Below are positions 8,901-18,207 of a DNA stretch of 53,018 nt, piece by piece (positions within the stretch are counted from its first letter, which is position 1; each line of letters opens with the position of its first letter). The translations under genes and the position numbers were made by a program. The DNA comes from Rhodocyclaceae bacterium (lineage in GTDB: Bacteria > Pseudomonadota > Gammaproteobacteria > Burkholderiales > Rhodocyclaceae): positions 1-53,018 of the forward strand of contig VBWA01000024.1 of assembly GCA_006218025.1 (NCBI GenBank). Direction: 5' to 3'. The notes below the pieces were generated by a model, which ran no database searches, was not told the DNA's origin, and was given only the letters and a program-made list of their open reading frames with translations.

Positions 8901-11900
8901 CGGACGGCACGGTCTGGGATGCGGCGGCGATCCAGGCTCTGGTCAGCCCGGCGACCAGCGCCGACGACTATCTGGTGGGCCTGGAAACAGACGATACCCT
9001 GGATGGCGGCGCCGGCAAGGACGCGATTTTTGGCATGGACGGCAACGACGTGCTGATCGGCGGCCGCGACGGCGATGCGCTCTTCGGAGGCTCGGGGAGC
9101 AACGAGTACCGGATCGGTCGCAGCCAGGGGCTTGATCGCATCTATTCGGCGGCGGGCGCCGAGGACTCGATTGTGTTCGGCCCAGGCATTGCCTTCGATG
9201 ATCTGAGCATCCAGTTTCGCCAAGGGGGATGGAACGACCAGGAGCAATATTCGCCGACCACCGTGGCCATTGGAATCGGCAACGGCGAGGGGGTGCTGAT
9301 TCGAGACGATCCGGATGCCGATTCGCTGGGCGATCTCGGGCTTTTTGGCTTGCGACAGGTGAGTCTTGACGATGGTACGGTGCTTACGCTCGACGAGTTG
9401 ATTGCGCTGGCCGATGGCGGCGTGCCCGGCGGGCAAACAGGCGATTTCTGGTCGGACAACGAGCTGCGCGGCAGCGTGGCTAGCGACGATATCGCTGGCG
9501 GCATGTACAACGACGTGATCGACGCCCGCGATCAGGCCGACGAGGTATATGGCGGCGAAGGCAACGACATCATTGCCGGCGGCAAGGGCGCGGATTTCCT
9601 CGACGGCGGCGATGGAAGCGACGTGTATGTGTATAACCCCGGTGACGGCGCGGACGTGGTGGATAACACCTGGGACTTCGGCGGCAGCGCCAATGTCATC
9701 TCCTTCGGCGGCGGCCTGAGTCCGGCCGACGTGAGGGCCTATGTCAACGGCGACGGCGAACTGGTGCTGCGGGATGGCAAGCGGGGTGATGCGGTGACGA
9801 TGCGCGGCAACATGACCTATGCCCAGTTCATCGATTTGTCGGGCTCGTATCAAGCCTTCCACCTGGGCGATCTGCGGGCGGACTTTTCCGCGCAACTCGC
9901 GGGCGCCAGTGCCGAGGCGCCGTTTGCCTTGTTCGCCGACGCAGCGGATTACATCGAGAATGGGGAAGGCGTTTGGGGCGGCGATCGGGCACTGGTCTAT
10001 GCACAACTGGGCGACCTGTTCGCCCAGTCGCTGCGCTTCGATCTTGGCGCGGGGGACGATGTGATCGATGGATCGGTGCTATCGGATGTCATCGAAGCCG
10101 GCGACGGCGATAACGTCGTCCATGCCGGAGCGGGCAGCGACTCGATATATGCAGGCGAAGGAAATGATGTCGTCGATGCGGGCTCGGGCGATGACTACGT
10201 CAATACCGGGGATGGCAACGACGTGATCGATGCTGGCGACGGCAATGATGTGATTGTGGTGGCGGGCGGTGGCGTCAAACAAGTGGCCGGCGGAGCCGGC
10301 GACGACACCTATGACTTCAGTCCCGGCGCCCATCTCGTGATCGACGATCAGGCGCTGCCGGGGGCGGGCAATCGGCTCGTGTTTGGGTCGGGTATCGACT
10401 GGGATTGGGTTAGAGGTTCCATCGAGGGCGGCCAATTTGTGTTGCGCATCGGCGAGGATGGCGGCGAGGTGCGCTTTGCCAATTTCGATCCAGCCGATCC
10501 GCGGGCTTCCGCATCGGTGGATTGGATCGAGAAAGATGGCAACGCGTATTCCTGGTCGGAGCTGTTCGACCGGGGCATCGACGTGGTCGGTACCGAAGGC
10601 GAAGACGTTCTCGCCGGAGGGGAAGGTAACGATACGCTGGCTGGCGCTCGCGGCAACGACGTCTATCTCTTCAATCGCGGCGACGGCAACGATGTCATCG
10701 TCGATGACGCCACCCCCGAGGCGGGCAACACGCTCCTGTTTGGTCCCGGCATTACGACGGAAGGCATCGGCTGGTCGATCGAATTTGATGACGAGATCGA
10801 TGACGGACAGACCAGCATCGTGACCTTGCACGTAGGCGATGTAGACGGCTCGATCATCTTCGGAGGCGTGTCGCGTGACGATCTCGACGGCAACCATCCG
10901 GTGGATAGCTTCCGTTTCGCGGACGGTACGACCTTGTCGTGGAGCCAGTTGATGGATTTCGGCTTCAGCTTCGAGAGTCGCAACTGGTCCAACTGGCTGG
11001 AGGGTACGGACCGTGGCGACAGCTTCCACGCCTTTGGCGAAGAGGACTATCTGCGGGGTAATGCAGGCGACGACCGGTACTGGATCGAGTCCGCCAGTAC
11101 CTACAGCATGATTATCGACGACGCGGTGCCGGGAGCGGGCAACACGGTCTATTTCGGGGACGGGATGCATCTGGATGACGCTCGGCTTGCCTGGAACGGC
11201 CAGTGGTCCATCGATATCGCCGGCGAGTGGCAGGTTGCGTTCAGCACCACGGCGGAGTGGGACGAAGAGGAGGGTTCCTCCCTCTACGGCCGAAGCGTCA
11301 ACAACTTCGTTTTTGCCGATGGCACGGCAATCGATTTCGACGGCTTGTTGGCCCGCGGGGTGTACATCGAGTCAGAAGACGAAATTTCCGGCACGCCGTG
11401 GAAGGACTTCATTGCCGGCTCGGATGGCAACGATACCTTCACCGGCGGCCCTGGCGGCGATACGCTCGAAGGTGGCGAAGGCGACGACACCTACATCTAC
11501 AACCGCGGCGACGGCAAGGTGACGATCAACGATGTCGCTAGCATGGATGAGGGCAACACCTTGCGTTTCGGCGCCAACATCGTGCCGGACGACATGGTTC
11601 GCAGCCTGCGCTTCAAGGCGCCCGGCGGCGGCGACTCCGGCGAATTCATCATTCGCCTGGACGACAGCGGCGACGAGATTCATATTCTGGGTTTCGATCC
11701 GCAAGACCCGGAATTGGGCGACCATGGCGTCGAGTGCTTCGCCTTTGCCGATGGCAGCGCGATGTCTTTCGGCGAGATGATTCGCAGCACATTTGTCGTG
11801 CAGGGCGGCGCCGGGAGCGATGAGCTTTCCGGTACGGCGGTGGCGGATCGTCTTTACGGGTTCGAGGGCGATGACGTTCTGCTGAGCGGCGGCGGCGATG

Positions 11901-14900
11901 ATGTACTGACCGGCGCCGAGGGCGATGACGTACTTCATGGCGGCTACGGCTACGATACCTACGTCTTCGACATCGGCTCTGGGCACGATTCTGTGGTGGA
12001 TTCCACCTTCGAGGCTGCCGAAAATGCCTTGCTCTTCGGCGACGGGATTAGCCGCGAAAGCCTGTCCTTCGAACCCGAACCGGACGGCTTGCGCATACGT
12101 TATGGCATCACCGATTCGGTGCTGCTGCGGGGCTACGGTTCATTTCCGAACGGCGATGTGGTGCAGACAATTCAATTTGCCGACGGCAGTCAGGTGTTGC
12201 TTGGGGAATTGGTCGACGTCGCGCCGGTGCCCGTCGCCACTTTGGATGCCGCCGTCGCCGTCGAGGACTCCGGCTTTGTCTGGACCCTGCCGACGGGCGT
12301 GTTTGCCGACGCCGATGAATTCGACACCTTGAACTATTCGGTTGCCGGCGAAAACGGGACCGCGCTGCCCGAATGGATTTCCTTCAACGCGGCGACGCTC
12401 ACCCTTACAGGCATCGCAAGGAACCAGGATGTCGACAGCTTCATTGCCGAGGTGACCGCGACCGACTGGTTCGAACGCAGCGCCATGACGTCCTTCACGG
12501 TTTCGGTGGCCAATACCAACGACGCGCCCGAGGTGGGCGGTGAGTTTGGCGCGCAGGCCGCCACCGAAGACAGCCCCTTCGCGTTCACGGTGCCGGCGAC
12601 GGCCTTCAGCGATGTCGATGTCGGCGATGCGCTGATCCTGTCCGCAACTCTGGCGAATGGCGATCAATTGCCGGCATGGTTGTCCTTCGATGCGGCGACC
12701 GCGACCTTCAGCGGCACGCCACTGAACGACGATGTCGGGTCGCAGTCGGTATCGGTGCTGGCCACCGATACGGTGGGGGCATCCGCCCGCCAGACCTTCA
12801 GCTTGTCGGTGGCCAATACCAACGACGCGCCGGAGACCGGCGTGGCGCTGCTTGCTCAGGTGGCGACCGAAGACAGTGCGTTCGCCTTCACCCTGCCCGA
12901 GACGGCTTTCAGCGATGTCGATGTTGGCGATGTGTTGATGACCCTGTCCGCGAGTCTGGCAAATGGCGATCCCTTGCCCGGATGGTTGCACTTCGATGCG
13001 GCAGCCGGCAGCTTTACGGGCACCCCGCTCAACGACGACGTCGGATCGCTGGCGATTGCCGTAAGCGCCAGCGACCTGGCGGGCGCGACTGCCGGCCAGG
13101 CATTTGTACTCGATGTTGCAAACACGAACGATGCGCCGGTCGTCGGCACCGCAATTCCCGACGCGCAGGCGACGGAAGACTCGGGATTCGAGTTCGTCGT
13201 TCCCGCAAGCGCATTCGCCGATGTGGACCTCGGAGATACGCTTTCCCTCGCGGCGACACTGTCCGATGGAATTGCGCTGCCTGGGTGGCTATCCTTCGAT
13301 GCCGCGACCGCGACATTCCGCGGCATCCCGCTGAATGAAGATGTCGGAGCCTTGTCGGTCTCTGTCCTTGCCACCGATGCGGCAGGTGCCACCAACAGCC
13401 AAGCCTTCACATTGTCGGTGAGCAATACCAACGACGCACCCGTCGCCAACGAGGCGATTGCCTCTCAAGTCGCTAGCGAAGACAGCGCCTTTGCGATCGC
13501 CATTCCCGCGGCGGCTTTTGTGGACGTCGATCCTGGCGACAGCTTGAGCTATACGGCCAGCGCGGCAAACGGCGGTCCGCTGCCCAACTGGCTGTCCTTC
13601 GACGCCGCCACCCGGACCTTCAGTGGAACGCCTGTCAACGAGGACGTGGACAGCTTTGCCGTGAAAGTGTCGGCTGTCGATCTGGCGGGTTCCTCCGCCA
13701 GCCAAACCTTCAACGTGTCGGTCGGCAACACGAACGACGCGCCGGAAACGGATCAGGCGATTCCCGCACAAATTGCCACGGAAGACAGTTCCTTCGCCTT
13801 CACGATTCCCGCGTCGGCGTTCAAGGATGTCGATTTCGGAGATACGCTGTCGCTGTCGGCAAGGCTCGCCAATGGAGACGCCTTGCCCGCGTGGTTGAAC
13901 TTCGATGCCGCGACAGCCCGCTTTACCGGAACGCCGCTCAATGATGACGTCGGGGTGTTGTCAGTCGCTATGGTAGCCACCGATGCGGCCGGCACTTCCG
14001 TCAGTCAGATCTTTGCCTTGTCCGTGGCCAACACCAACGATGCGCCCGAGGTGGACGATGCCATTGCTGCCCAGATCGCCACCGAGGACGCTGCCTTTGA
14101 CTTCAAGCTTCCGGTCACGGCATTCAAGGATGTCGATGTCGGGGACACTTTGACGCTTGCGGCGACTCTCGCCAACGGCGATCCATTGCCGGCGTGGCTG
14201 GTCTTCGACGCGGCGACCGGCAGATTCACGGGGACTCCCCTGAACGAGGACGTCGGAGCACGGTCGATCTCGGTGGTTGCCGCCGACTCGGCCGGCGCGT
14301 CCGCCAGCCAGTCCTTTGCCTTGTCGATAGCCAACACCAACGATGCGCCGGAAGCTAATGGCGCGATTGCAAGCCAGGCCGCGATCGAAGATAGCGCATT
14401 CAGCTTCACCGTGCCCGCGACAGCTTTCGGCGATGTCGATGTCGGGGACATGCTTGGCTTGTCGGCGACGCTGGCCAATGGCGCTCCGCTGCCCGCGTGG
14501 CTCGTCTTCGATTCCGCAACAAACACATTCTCGGGAACTCCGGCGAACGAAGATGTCGGCACCGTAACGGTGAGGCTTTCGGCGACGGATGCAGTGGGGG
14601 CCGACGCGACGCAAGTCTTCAGTCTCGGCGTGATCAACGTCAACGACGTGCCGCTGACGAGCAGCGATTCTGGTACGGTGGTCGAGGATGTTGCGATATC
14701 TGCGTCGGGCAACGTGCTGGCAAACGATCGCGATCCCGATGTGGGGGATGTGCTGGCGGTGTCCGACACTGGCGTGCGGCAAGGCAGCTACGGCCAATTG
14801 TCGCTTGCGGCTGGCGGAGACTGGAGCTATCAGCTCGACACTGCAAGGTCGCAGGCGCTGGGTGCAGGGGAATCGGCGGTCGAGCATTTCACTTATGCCG

Positions 14901-16702
14901 CCTTCGATGGACAGCTTGCTGCGCCCGGGACACTCGATATTGCGGTCGGCGGCAGCAATGATGCACCGTTGCTTGCCGGAGCCTTGCCGGCGGTCAAGGT
15001 GAAAGCCGGATCCTTGTTCTCATGGCGTATGCCGCTGGACGCTTTTGTGGATCCGGATGCCCATGACGTGCTCGGCTACGGCGCCAGCCTCGCCGACGGG
15101 TCGCCGCTGCCGGGGTGGCTGAGTTTCCATGCGGCGAGCGCCACGTTCTCGGGAACGCCGGGTCCATGCGATATCGGCGACCTCAGCGTAAGACTCACCG
15201 CAAGAGATGGCAGCGGTGCGACGGCGGTGGGCGCGCTGCCGTTGACGGTTGCCCTTACCTTGCCGGGCAAGACCTTCGTCGGCACGTCGTGCGCGGATGC
15301 GCTGACCGGCACCGAGGATGATGATGTGTTCGATGGCTGCGGAGGTGCCGACACCCTGACTGGGCGGAGCGGCGACGATTTGTATCTGGTGACCGATCAG
15401 AGGGATCGCATTGTCGAACGGGCCAACGGCGGATTCGACTCGGTCTGGGCCGATACCGCCTTCACGCTGCCCGATCAGGTAGAGGCGCTGGCTTTCGTCG
15501 GCGCGGGCGATTACGCCGGGAATGGAAACGGCCTGGATAATCTTCTGGTAGGCAACCGCGGTGAAAACCGTATGGACGGCAGGGCGGGAGATGACATTCT
15601 GCTTGGCCGGGAGGGCGACGATACCCTGCTGGGCAGCGCGGGCCGTGATGCGCTGGATGGCGGCTCCGGCGATGACCTGCTCGACGATGGCGAGGCTGCG
15701 GGATTCATCGCCGGTGGTCGCGGCGACGATACGGTTCGCCTGGGGGGCGGGGCGGACGTCATTGCTTTCAACCGCGGCGACGATGCAGATCGCATACAAG
15801 GCGGGAACGGGCAGAACGATACCCTGTCACTGGGTGGCGGCATTCGTGTCAGCGATATCCGCTTGCGCAAGAGCGGCAAGGATTTGGTGGTTGAGATCGG
15901 CGGTGGCGATTCCCTGCTGTTTGCCGACTGGTACAGGAACGCAGGCAGCCGGACGGTGGCGACGCTTCAGGTCGCGGTCAATACGGCTGGCACGCTGTTC
16001 GACCGCTATGACTTTGCCGGCCTGGCGCAGAAATTCGACACTGTCCTTGCCGCCAACCGCCGTATCGATTCGTGGCTGCCGGGGAGTGACGTATCGCGCT
16101 TCAGGCTCGGCAATGCCACCGTCGACGTAGCGGGCGGCAGCCTCGCGGCGGCCTATGCGAGTAGCGGGACACTGAACGATCTGCGACCCGAGACGGTGTC
16201 TGCAGCACTGGCGACGCCGCGCAGCGATGCGAGGGCAAGCACCTGCTTGCCGGATGTGCCGCTGCCGCCGCAGCCCTCATGTCACGACGGGCGGCATGAC
16301 GATCACGACGGCCACGGACATGGAGGCCACGGCAAGGATGACCGGCATGACCGGGATAGCTCATTCGGTTGGCACAGCGGATCGGGGCAGTTCCTGACCC
16401 AGCGCGAGGTCGAGGCGGCCTGGCAATCCTGGCAGCAGCAAGCGGCGCCGTCGCCGTCTGCCTCGCCGATCGACTACGCCATGGGCTGGGCCCGCCTGCG
16501 CGACAAGCTGGCCGGGCATCTCGATGAAGACGACTGGGGTGGCGCCTGGTGCGGTCATGCGGGCGGCGCGCGCGCGGACGGATTCCTGCTGACCTCGGGG
16601 CCGGGCGGCTTCGCCGGACGCGGCCCGATCGGCCTTCCCGGCACGGCGTTGAAGACCTTCGAGGGTTTGCACGAAGGCTTTGACCGGCTGCACGGATCAT
16701 GA
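5690..16702 (+). CDS. Giant RTX protein, main part: RTX blocks, Ig/cadherin-like array, VCBS, type I secretion tail
   Basis: An uninterrupted frame of 3,670 codons; the first possible independent start is TTG 5714. From 5930 to about 12000 it alternates RTX nonapeptides with segments of the type TYLFGRGDGRDVVYDE and FADGT.W (haemolysin-type repeats with associated domains). From about 12230 to 14640 there are eight roughly 100-residue Ig/cadherin-like (He_PIG) domains, each with an ATEDSxFxFTVP start, GTPLNDDVG and a VANTNDAP linker. A VCBS-like domain (VLANDRDPDVGD) at about 14650-14960 is followed by a ninth He_PIG domain to about 15260. More RTX repeats follow (15270-15800). The end contains an Asp/His-rich stretch (16282-16350) and a Gly-rich tail, the likely secretion signal. 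Probably a calcium-stabilised surface or secreted adhesin. Its stop overlaps the adaptor gene (ATGA). Long preserved coding argues for selection in this frame despite the upstream break. Confidence 0.85.
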   Translation: MEADPVAGLGDLLDLDKYAGMGLLRQGWDGMDDFDSLVRSLPDTPEIQALLREFRVGVDGVPNNLDYTVGNIVVRGDGNDVAWGGSASDRVYGGGGDDRLFGGNGDDLLVGGDGDDSLDAGNGDDLLVGGDGDDSLDAGNGDDVLNGGAGDDTLTGGAGSDTYVFGRGSGHDTIGASGVIEFDRDTVQLTGLRPEDVDASGSTYGELVLTIRDTGESLRIARPWWWNGSSEIRRFLFEDGTQWSFEDALRFTVPEGTERDDTIRGSSADDVISGLGGDDELFGGAGNDVIDGGPGNDQLTDNDFAAFGGSGSDTYLFGRGDGRDVVYDEERWASSVDTLRFKAGVGADDIVLASYEGGLSLSIAGTGDSVTLRGYFNNTVDGLYNSGTLIEQVAFDDGTTWSHADVLAHLFAGSAYDDEIVGTKNAESIAGGEGDDLIQGAEGTDNIAGGEGYDTLVGDAGADTLRGGADDDELWGDTRGDPEGCYYASISGADSLFGDAGSDRLHGGAGDDSLSGGDDDDTLFGDTGDDMLEGGAGNDTLAGGGEASLASGDRASNTANGNDAYLFGRGDGNDVIVDRDRTAGNLDVIRLGADIVADQVQAIHRGGNLILALTDAPDMLTVRNWFLSTEWRVERIEFVDGTVWTQDDVLARATMIGTPVSEYLPGIDAHDDVGHALAGNDTMCGFGGNDRLDGGEGNDVVDGGAGSDILLGGEGADILVGGAGGDVLDGGSADDALYGDDRWRNGVLVGGADGYRFGLDDGHDRAVSFSGADDRVEFKNGVTPDAVKARRAGNDLVLTLSASDRLTLKDWALGGDTRIARASFADTTVWTAADLMARAGEGDATAETLVGFEGDDTLTGHAGDDTLTGLAGDDSYVFHAGDGRDTVIDDAGKDHLLFADIDADAATAMRSDNDLLIATLTGDAVTVVGWFAGAEPGSVGVATVSFADGTLWDAQELKRQALIGTAADDLLIGYASDDVLVGSAGDDTLLGGAGNDDYVFRRGDGRDTIGESDATAGNVDTLQLADLTVGEVTLGIDGFDLLLQVTGSDDAVRMPNWFDSASTRVERIVLADGTVWDAAAIQALVSPATSADDYLVGLETDDTLDGGAGKDAIFGMDGNDVLIGGRDGDALFGGSGSNEYRIGRSQGLDRIYSAAGAEDSIVFGPGIAFDDLSIQFRQGGWNDQEQYSPTTVAIGIGNGEGVLIRDDPDADSLGDLGLFGLRQVSLDDGTVLTLDELIALADGGVPGGQTGDFWSDNELRGSVASDDIAGGMYNDVIDARDQADEVYGGEGNDIIAGGKGADFLDGGDGSDVYVYNPGDGADVVDNTWDFGGSANVISFGGGLSPADVRAYVNGDGELVLRDGKRGDAVTMRGNMTYAQFIDLSGSYQAFHLGDLRADFSAQLAGASAEAPFALFADAADYIENGEGVWGGDRALVYAQLGDLFAQSLRFDLGAGDDVIDGSVLSDVIEAGDGDNVVHAGAGSDSIYAGEGNDVVDAGSGDDYVNTGDGNDVIDAGDGNDVIVVAGGGVKQVAGGAGDDTYDFSPGAHLVIDDQALPGAGNRLVFGSGIDWDWVRGSIEGGQFVLRIGEDGGEVRFANFDPADPRASASVDWIEKDGNAYSWSELFDRGIDVVGTEGEDVLAGGEGNDTLAGARGNDVYLFNRGDGNDVIVDDATPEAGNTLLFGPGITTEGIGWSIEFDDEIDDGQTSIVTLHVGDVDGSIIFGGVSRDDLDGNHPVDSFRFADGTTLSWSQLMDFGFSFESRNWSNWLEGTDRGDSFHAFGEEDYLRGNAGDDRYWIESASTYSMIIDDAVPGAGNTVYFGDGMHLDDARLAWNGQWSIDIAGEWQVAFSTTAEWDEEEGSSLYGRSVNNFVFADGTAIDFDGLLARGVYIESEDEISGTPWKDFIAGSDGNDTFTGGPGGDTLEGGEGDDTYIYNRGDGKVTINDVASMDEGNTLRFGANIVPDDMVRSLRFKAPGGGDSGEFIIRLDDSGDEIHILGFDPQDPELGDHGVECFAFADGSAMSFGEMIRSTFVVQGGAGSDELSGTAVADRLYGFEGDDVLLSGGGDDVLTGAEGDDVLHGGYGYDTYVFDIGSGHDSVVDSTFEAAENALLFGDGISRESLSFEPEPDGLRIRYGITDSVLLRGYGSFPNGDVVQTIQFADGSQVLLGELVDVAPVPVATLDAAVAVEDSGFVWTLPTGVFADADEFDTLNYSVAGENGTALPEWISFNAATLTLTGIARNQDVDSFIAEVTATDWFERSAMTSFTVSVANTNDAPEVGGEFGAQAATEDSPFAFTVPATAFSDVDVGDALILSATLANGDQLPAWLSFDAATATFSGTPLNDDVGSQSVSVLATDTVGASARQTFSLSVANTNDAPETGVALLAQVATEDSAFAFTLPETAFSDVDVGDVLMTLSASLANGDPLPGWLHFDAAAGSFTGTPLNDDVGSLAIAVSASDLAGATAGQAFVLDVANTNDAPVVGTAIPDAQATEDSGFEFVVPASAFADVDLGDTLSLAATLSDGIALPGWLSFDAATATFRGIPLNEDVGALSVSVLATDAAGATNSQAFTLSVSNTNDAPVANEAIASQVASEDSAFAIAIPAAAFVDVDPGDSLSYTASAANGGPLPNWLSFDAATRTFSGTPVNEDVDSFAVKVSAVDLAGSSASQTFNVSVGNTNDAPETDQAIPAQIATEDSSFAFTIPASAFKDVDFGDTLSLSARLANGDALPAWLNFDAATARFTGTPLNDDVGVLSVAMVATDAAGTSVSQIFALSVANTNDAPEVDDAIAAQIATEDAAFDFKLPVTAFKDVDVGDTLTLAATLANGDPLPAWLVFDAATGRFTGTPLNEDVGARSISVVAADSAGASASQSFALSIANTNDAPEANGAIASQAAIEDSAFSFTVPATAFGDVDVGDMLGLSATLANGAPLPAWLVFDSATNTFSGTPANEDVGTVTVRLSATDAVGADATQVFSLGVINVNDVPLTSSDSGTVVEDVAISASGNVLANDRDPDVGDVLAVSDTGVRQGSYGQLSLAAGGDWSYQLDTARSQALGAGESAVEHFTYAAFDGQLAAPGTLDIAVGGSNDAPLLAGALPAVKVKAGSLFSWRMPLDAFVDPDAHDVLGYGASLADGSPLPGWLSFHAASATFSGTPGPCDIGDLSVRLTARDGSGATAVGALPLTVALTLPGKTFVGTSCADALTGTEDDDVFDGCGGADTLTGRSGDDLYLVTDQRDRIVERANGGFDSVWADTAFTLPDQVEALAFVGAGDYAGNGNGLDNLLVGNRGENRMDGRAGDDILLGREGDDTLLGSAGRDALDGGSGDDLLDDGEAAGFIAGGRGDDTVRLGGGADVIAFNRGDDADRIQGGNGQNDTLSLGGGIRVSDIRLRKSGKDLVVEIGGGDSLLFADWYRNAGSRTVATLQVAVNTAGTLFDRYDFAGLAQKFDTVLAANRRIDSWLPGSDVSRFRLGNATVDVAGGSLAAAYASSGTLNDLRPETVSAALATPRSDARASTCLPDVPLPPQPSCHDGRHDDHDGHGHGGHGKDDRHDRDSSFGWHSGSGQFLTQREVEAAWQSWQQQAAPSPSASPIDYAMGWARLRDKLAGHLDEDDWGGAWCGHAGGARADGFLLTSGPGGFAGRGPIGLPGTALKTFEGLHEGFDRLHGS
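5996..6103 (+). repeat. 54-bp tandem duplication inside the RTX repeats
   Basis: Two adjacent 54-bp units (5996-6049 and 6050-6103), each beginning GGCAATGGTGATGATTTGCT, differ at one base (T/C at unit position 30). Each encodes 18 residues, two nonapeptide turns (GNGDDLLVGGDGDDSLDA). The near identity points to a recent in-frame duplication, unlike the diverged RTX units around it. Confidence 0.9.
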
Positions 16703-18078
16703 TGAGCAAATGGAGCAAGCAGTTGTTCGGCGCGGTCGAGCCGAATCCGTCCGACTTCGCCGCGCCCCTGCTGCGCATCCAGCAAAGCCCGCCGCATCCG
16801 CTGGGGCGGCGTGTGGTGCTGACGCTCGCCTGTTTGCTGGCGGGCTTGCTGGTCTGGAGCGTGGTCGGGCGGCTGGATATCGTCGCCGTGGCCGAAGGCA
16901 AGCTGGTGCCGCAAAGCTACGTCAAGATCGTGCAGCCGCCGGAATCCGGCATCGTGCTGGATATCCTGGTGCATGAAGGCGAAGCGGTGCGTGCCGGGCA
17001 GGTGCTGATGCGCATGGATGCCCTGCCGGCCGAGGCCGACAGCAAGTCGGTCGACCTCGATCTGGCCAGGAAGCGCCTGACCCTGAAGCGCATCGATGCC
17101 GAGTTGAACGGAACGCCCCTGCTGTTCGCGGCGGGCGATCCGCCGGCGCTGGCGGCGGAAATCACCGCCCAATACCGCGCCAATCGCGCGGCGGTGGACT
17201 CGGCCCTGGCCGAAGAGCGCACGCGGCTGGCCAAGGCCCGCGCGGAAAAGGCCGCAGCGGAACGGGTCAAGCACAAGCTGCAGGGCAGCTTGCCGCACTA
17301 TCAGGAGCAGGAACAGGCCTACGAGAAGCTGTCGAAGCAGGGCTTCGCCGGGCCGCTGATGGTCAGCGACAAGCGCCGCGAACGGCTGGAGAAGGAAGAG
17401 GACCTGCGCGCCCAGGACCACCTGATCGAATCGGCGCAGGCCGGCATTGCCCAGTCGGAACGCAAGCTGGTGCAGATCGACTCCGATGCGCGCAAACAGC
17501 TCTATACCGAGCGCAACGAGATCCACGGCAGCGTCGAAAAGTTGTCGCAGGAGGCGGCGAAGCTGAGCCACCGCCGCGGTTTGCTGGAACTCAAGGCGTC
17601 GCAGGACGGCATCGTCAAGGATCTGGCGACCCATACGGCGGGCACCGTGGTCCAGCCCGGCACGGTGATGCTGACCCTGGTGCCGAAGAACGAGCTGCTC
17701 AAGGCCGAGGTCCGGGTATCGAACGAGGATATCGGTTTCGTTCGCGCCGGCCAGCCGGTGAAGGTCAAGCTCGCGGCGTTTCCCTTCCAGAAATACGGCA
17801 TGGTCGATGGCGTGGTCGAGCATGTCGGCGCCGACGCGCTCGATGCCACTGCGCAGGAGGCCGGCGCGAGCGCTGCGGAGCGCGCGGCGTCGAAGCCGCT
17901 GACCTACAAGGCGCTGGTGTCGCTCAAGGCCATGAGCCTGAACGTGGAGGGCGAGCGTCTCGATCTGGGCGCCGGCATGCAGACGACGGCCGAGATATCG
18001 CTCGGCCACCGTTCGGTGATGGAATACCTGCTGTCACCGGTGCAGAAGGCCTGGCACGAGGCGGGCAGGGAGCGGTGA
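16699..18078 (+). CDS. Type I secretion periplasmic adaptor (HlyD family)
   Basis: The protein has 459 aa. The start ATG at 16699 overlaps the RTX stop (ATGA), so the two genes are translationally coupled. Residues about 33-53 form one membrane helix (VVLTLACLLAGLLVWSVVG). Next comes the beta-barrel/lipoyl half-motif (AEGKLVPQSYVKIVQPPESG), a long charged coiled-coil hairpin (about residues 105-300), and the second lipoyl half with GTVVQPGTVMLTLVP. This is the HlyD/PrtE layout, linking an inner-membrane ABC exporter to a TolC-type outer-membrane channel. Neither partner gene is in the window. The context makes the giant RTX protein the obvious cargo. Confidence 0.92.
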   Translation: MMSKWSKQLFGAVEPNPSDFAAPLLRIQQSPPHPLGRRVVLTLACLLAGLLVWSVVGRLDIVAVAEGKLVPQSYVKIVQPPESGIVLDILVHEGEAVRAGQVLMRMDALPAEADSKSVDLDLARKRLTLKRIDAELNGTPLLFAAGDPPALAAEITAQYRANRAAVDSALAEERTRLAKARAEKAAAERVKHKLQGSLPHYQEQEQAYEKLSKQGFAGPLMVSDKRRERLEKEEDLRAQDHLIESAQAGIAQSERKLVQIDSDARKQLYTERNEIHGSVEKLSQEAAKLSHRRGLLELKASQDGIVKDLATHTAGTVVQPGTVMLTLVPKNELLKAEVRVSNEDIGFVRAGQPVKVKLAAFPFQKYGMVDGVVEHVGADALDATAQEAGASAAERAASKPLTYKALVSLKAMSLNVEGERLDLGAGMQTTAEISLGHRSVMEYLLSPVQKAWHEAGRER

Positions 18079-18116
18079 AAGTCCGGTAACGAAGAGGTTT
18101 CGTCGGGTGGCGAGCA

Positions 18117-18146
18117 AACCGACCAAAGTTAAGGCTCGGTTTTCTT
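18117..18146 (+). terminator. Weak possible terminator after the RTX/HlyD operon
   Basis: AACCGA (18117-18122) and TCGGTT (18136-18141) can pair around a 13-nt loop and are followed by a T-rich run (TTCTTC). The stem is short and the loop large, so this is tentative. Confidence 0.3.
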
Positions 18147-18207
18147 CATCGCGTATCGCGATTGGCGTCCGCCCCATGCATGGAAGCGGCGCCCCATCAA
18201 GAAATGA

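Noticed and set aside
5591-10006. Long minus-strand open frames opposite the RTX gene (for example 5591-7978 and 8090-10006)
   Set aside because: They mirror the repetitive GC-rich plus-strand gene, lack family motifs and ribosome-binding sites, and their low-complexity composition follows the RTX repeats.
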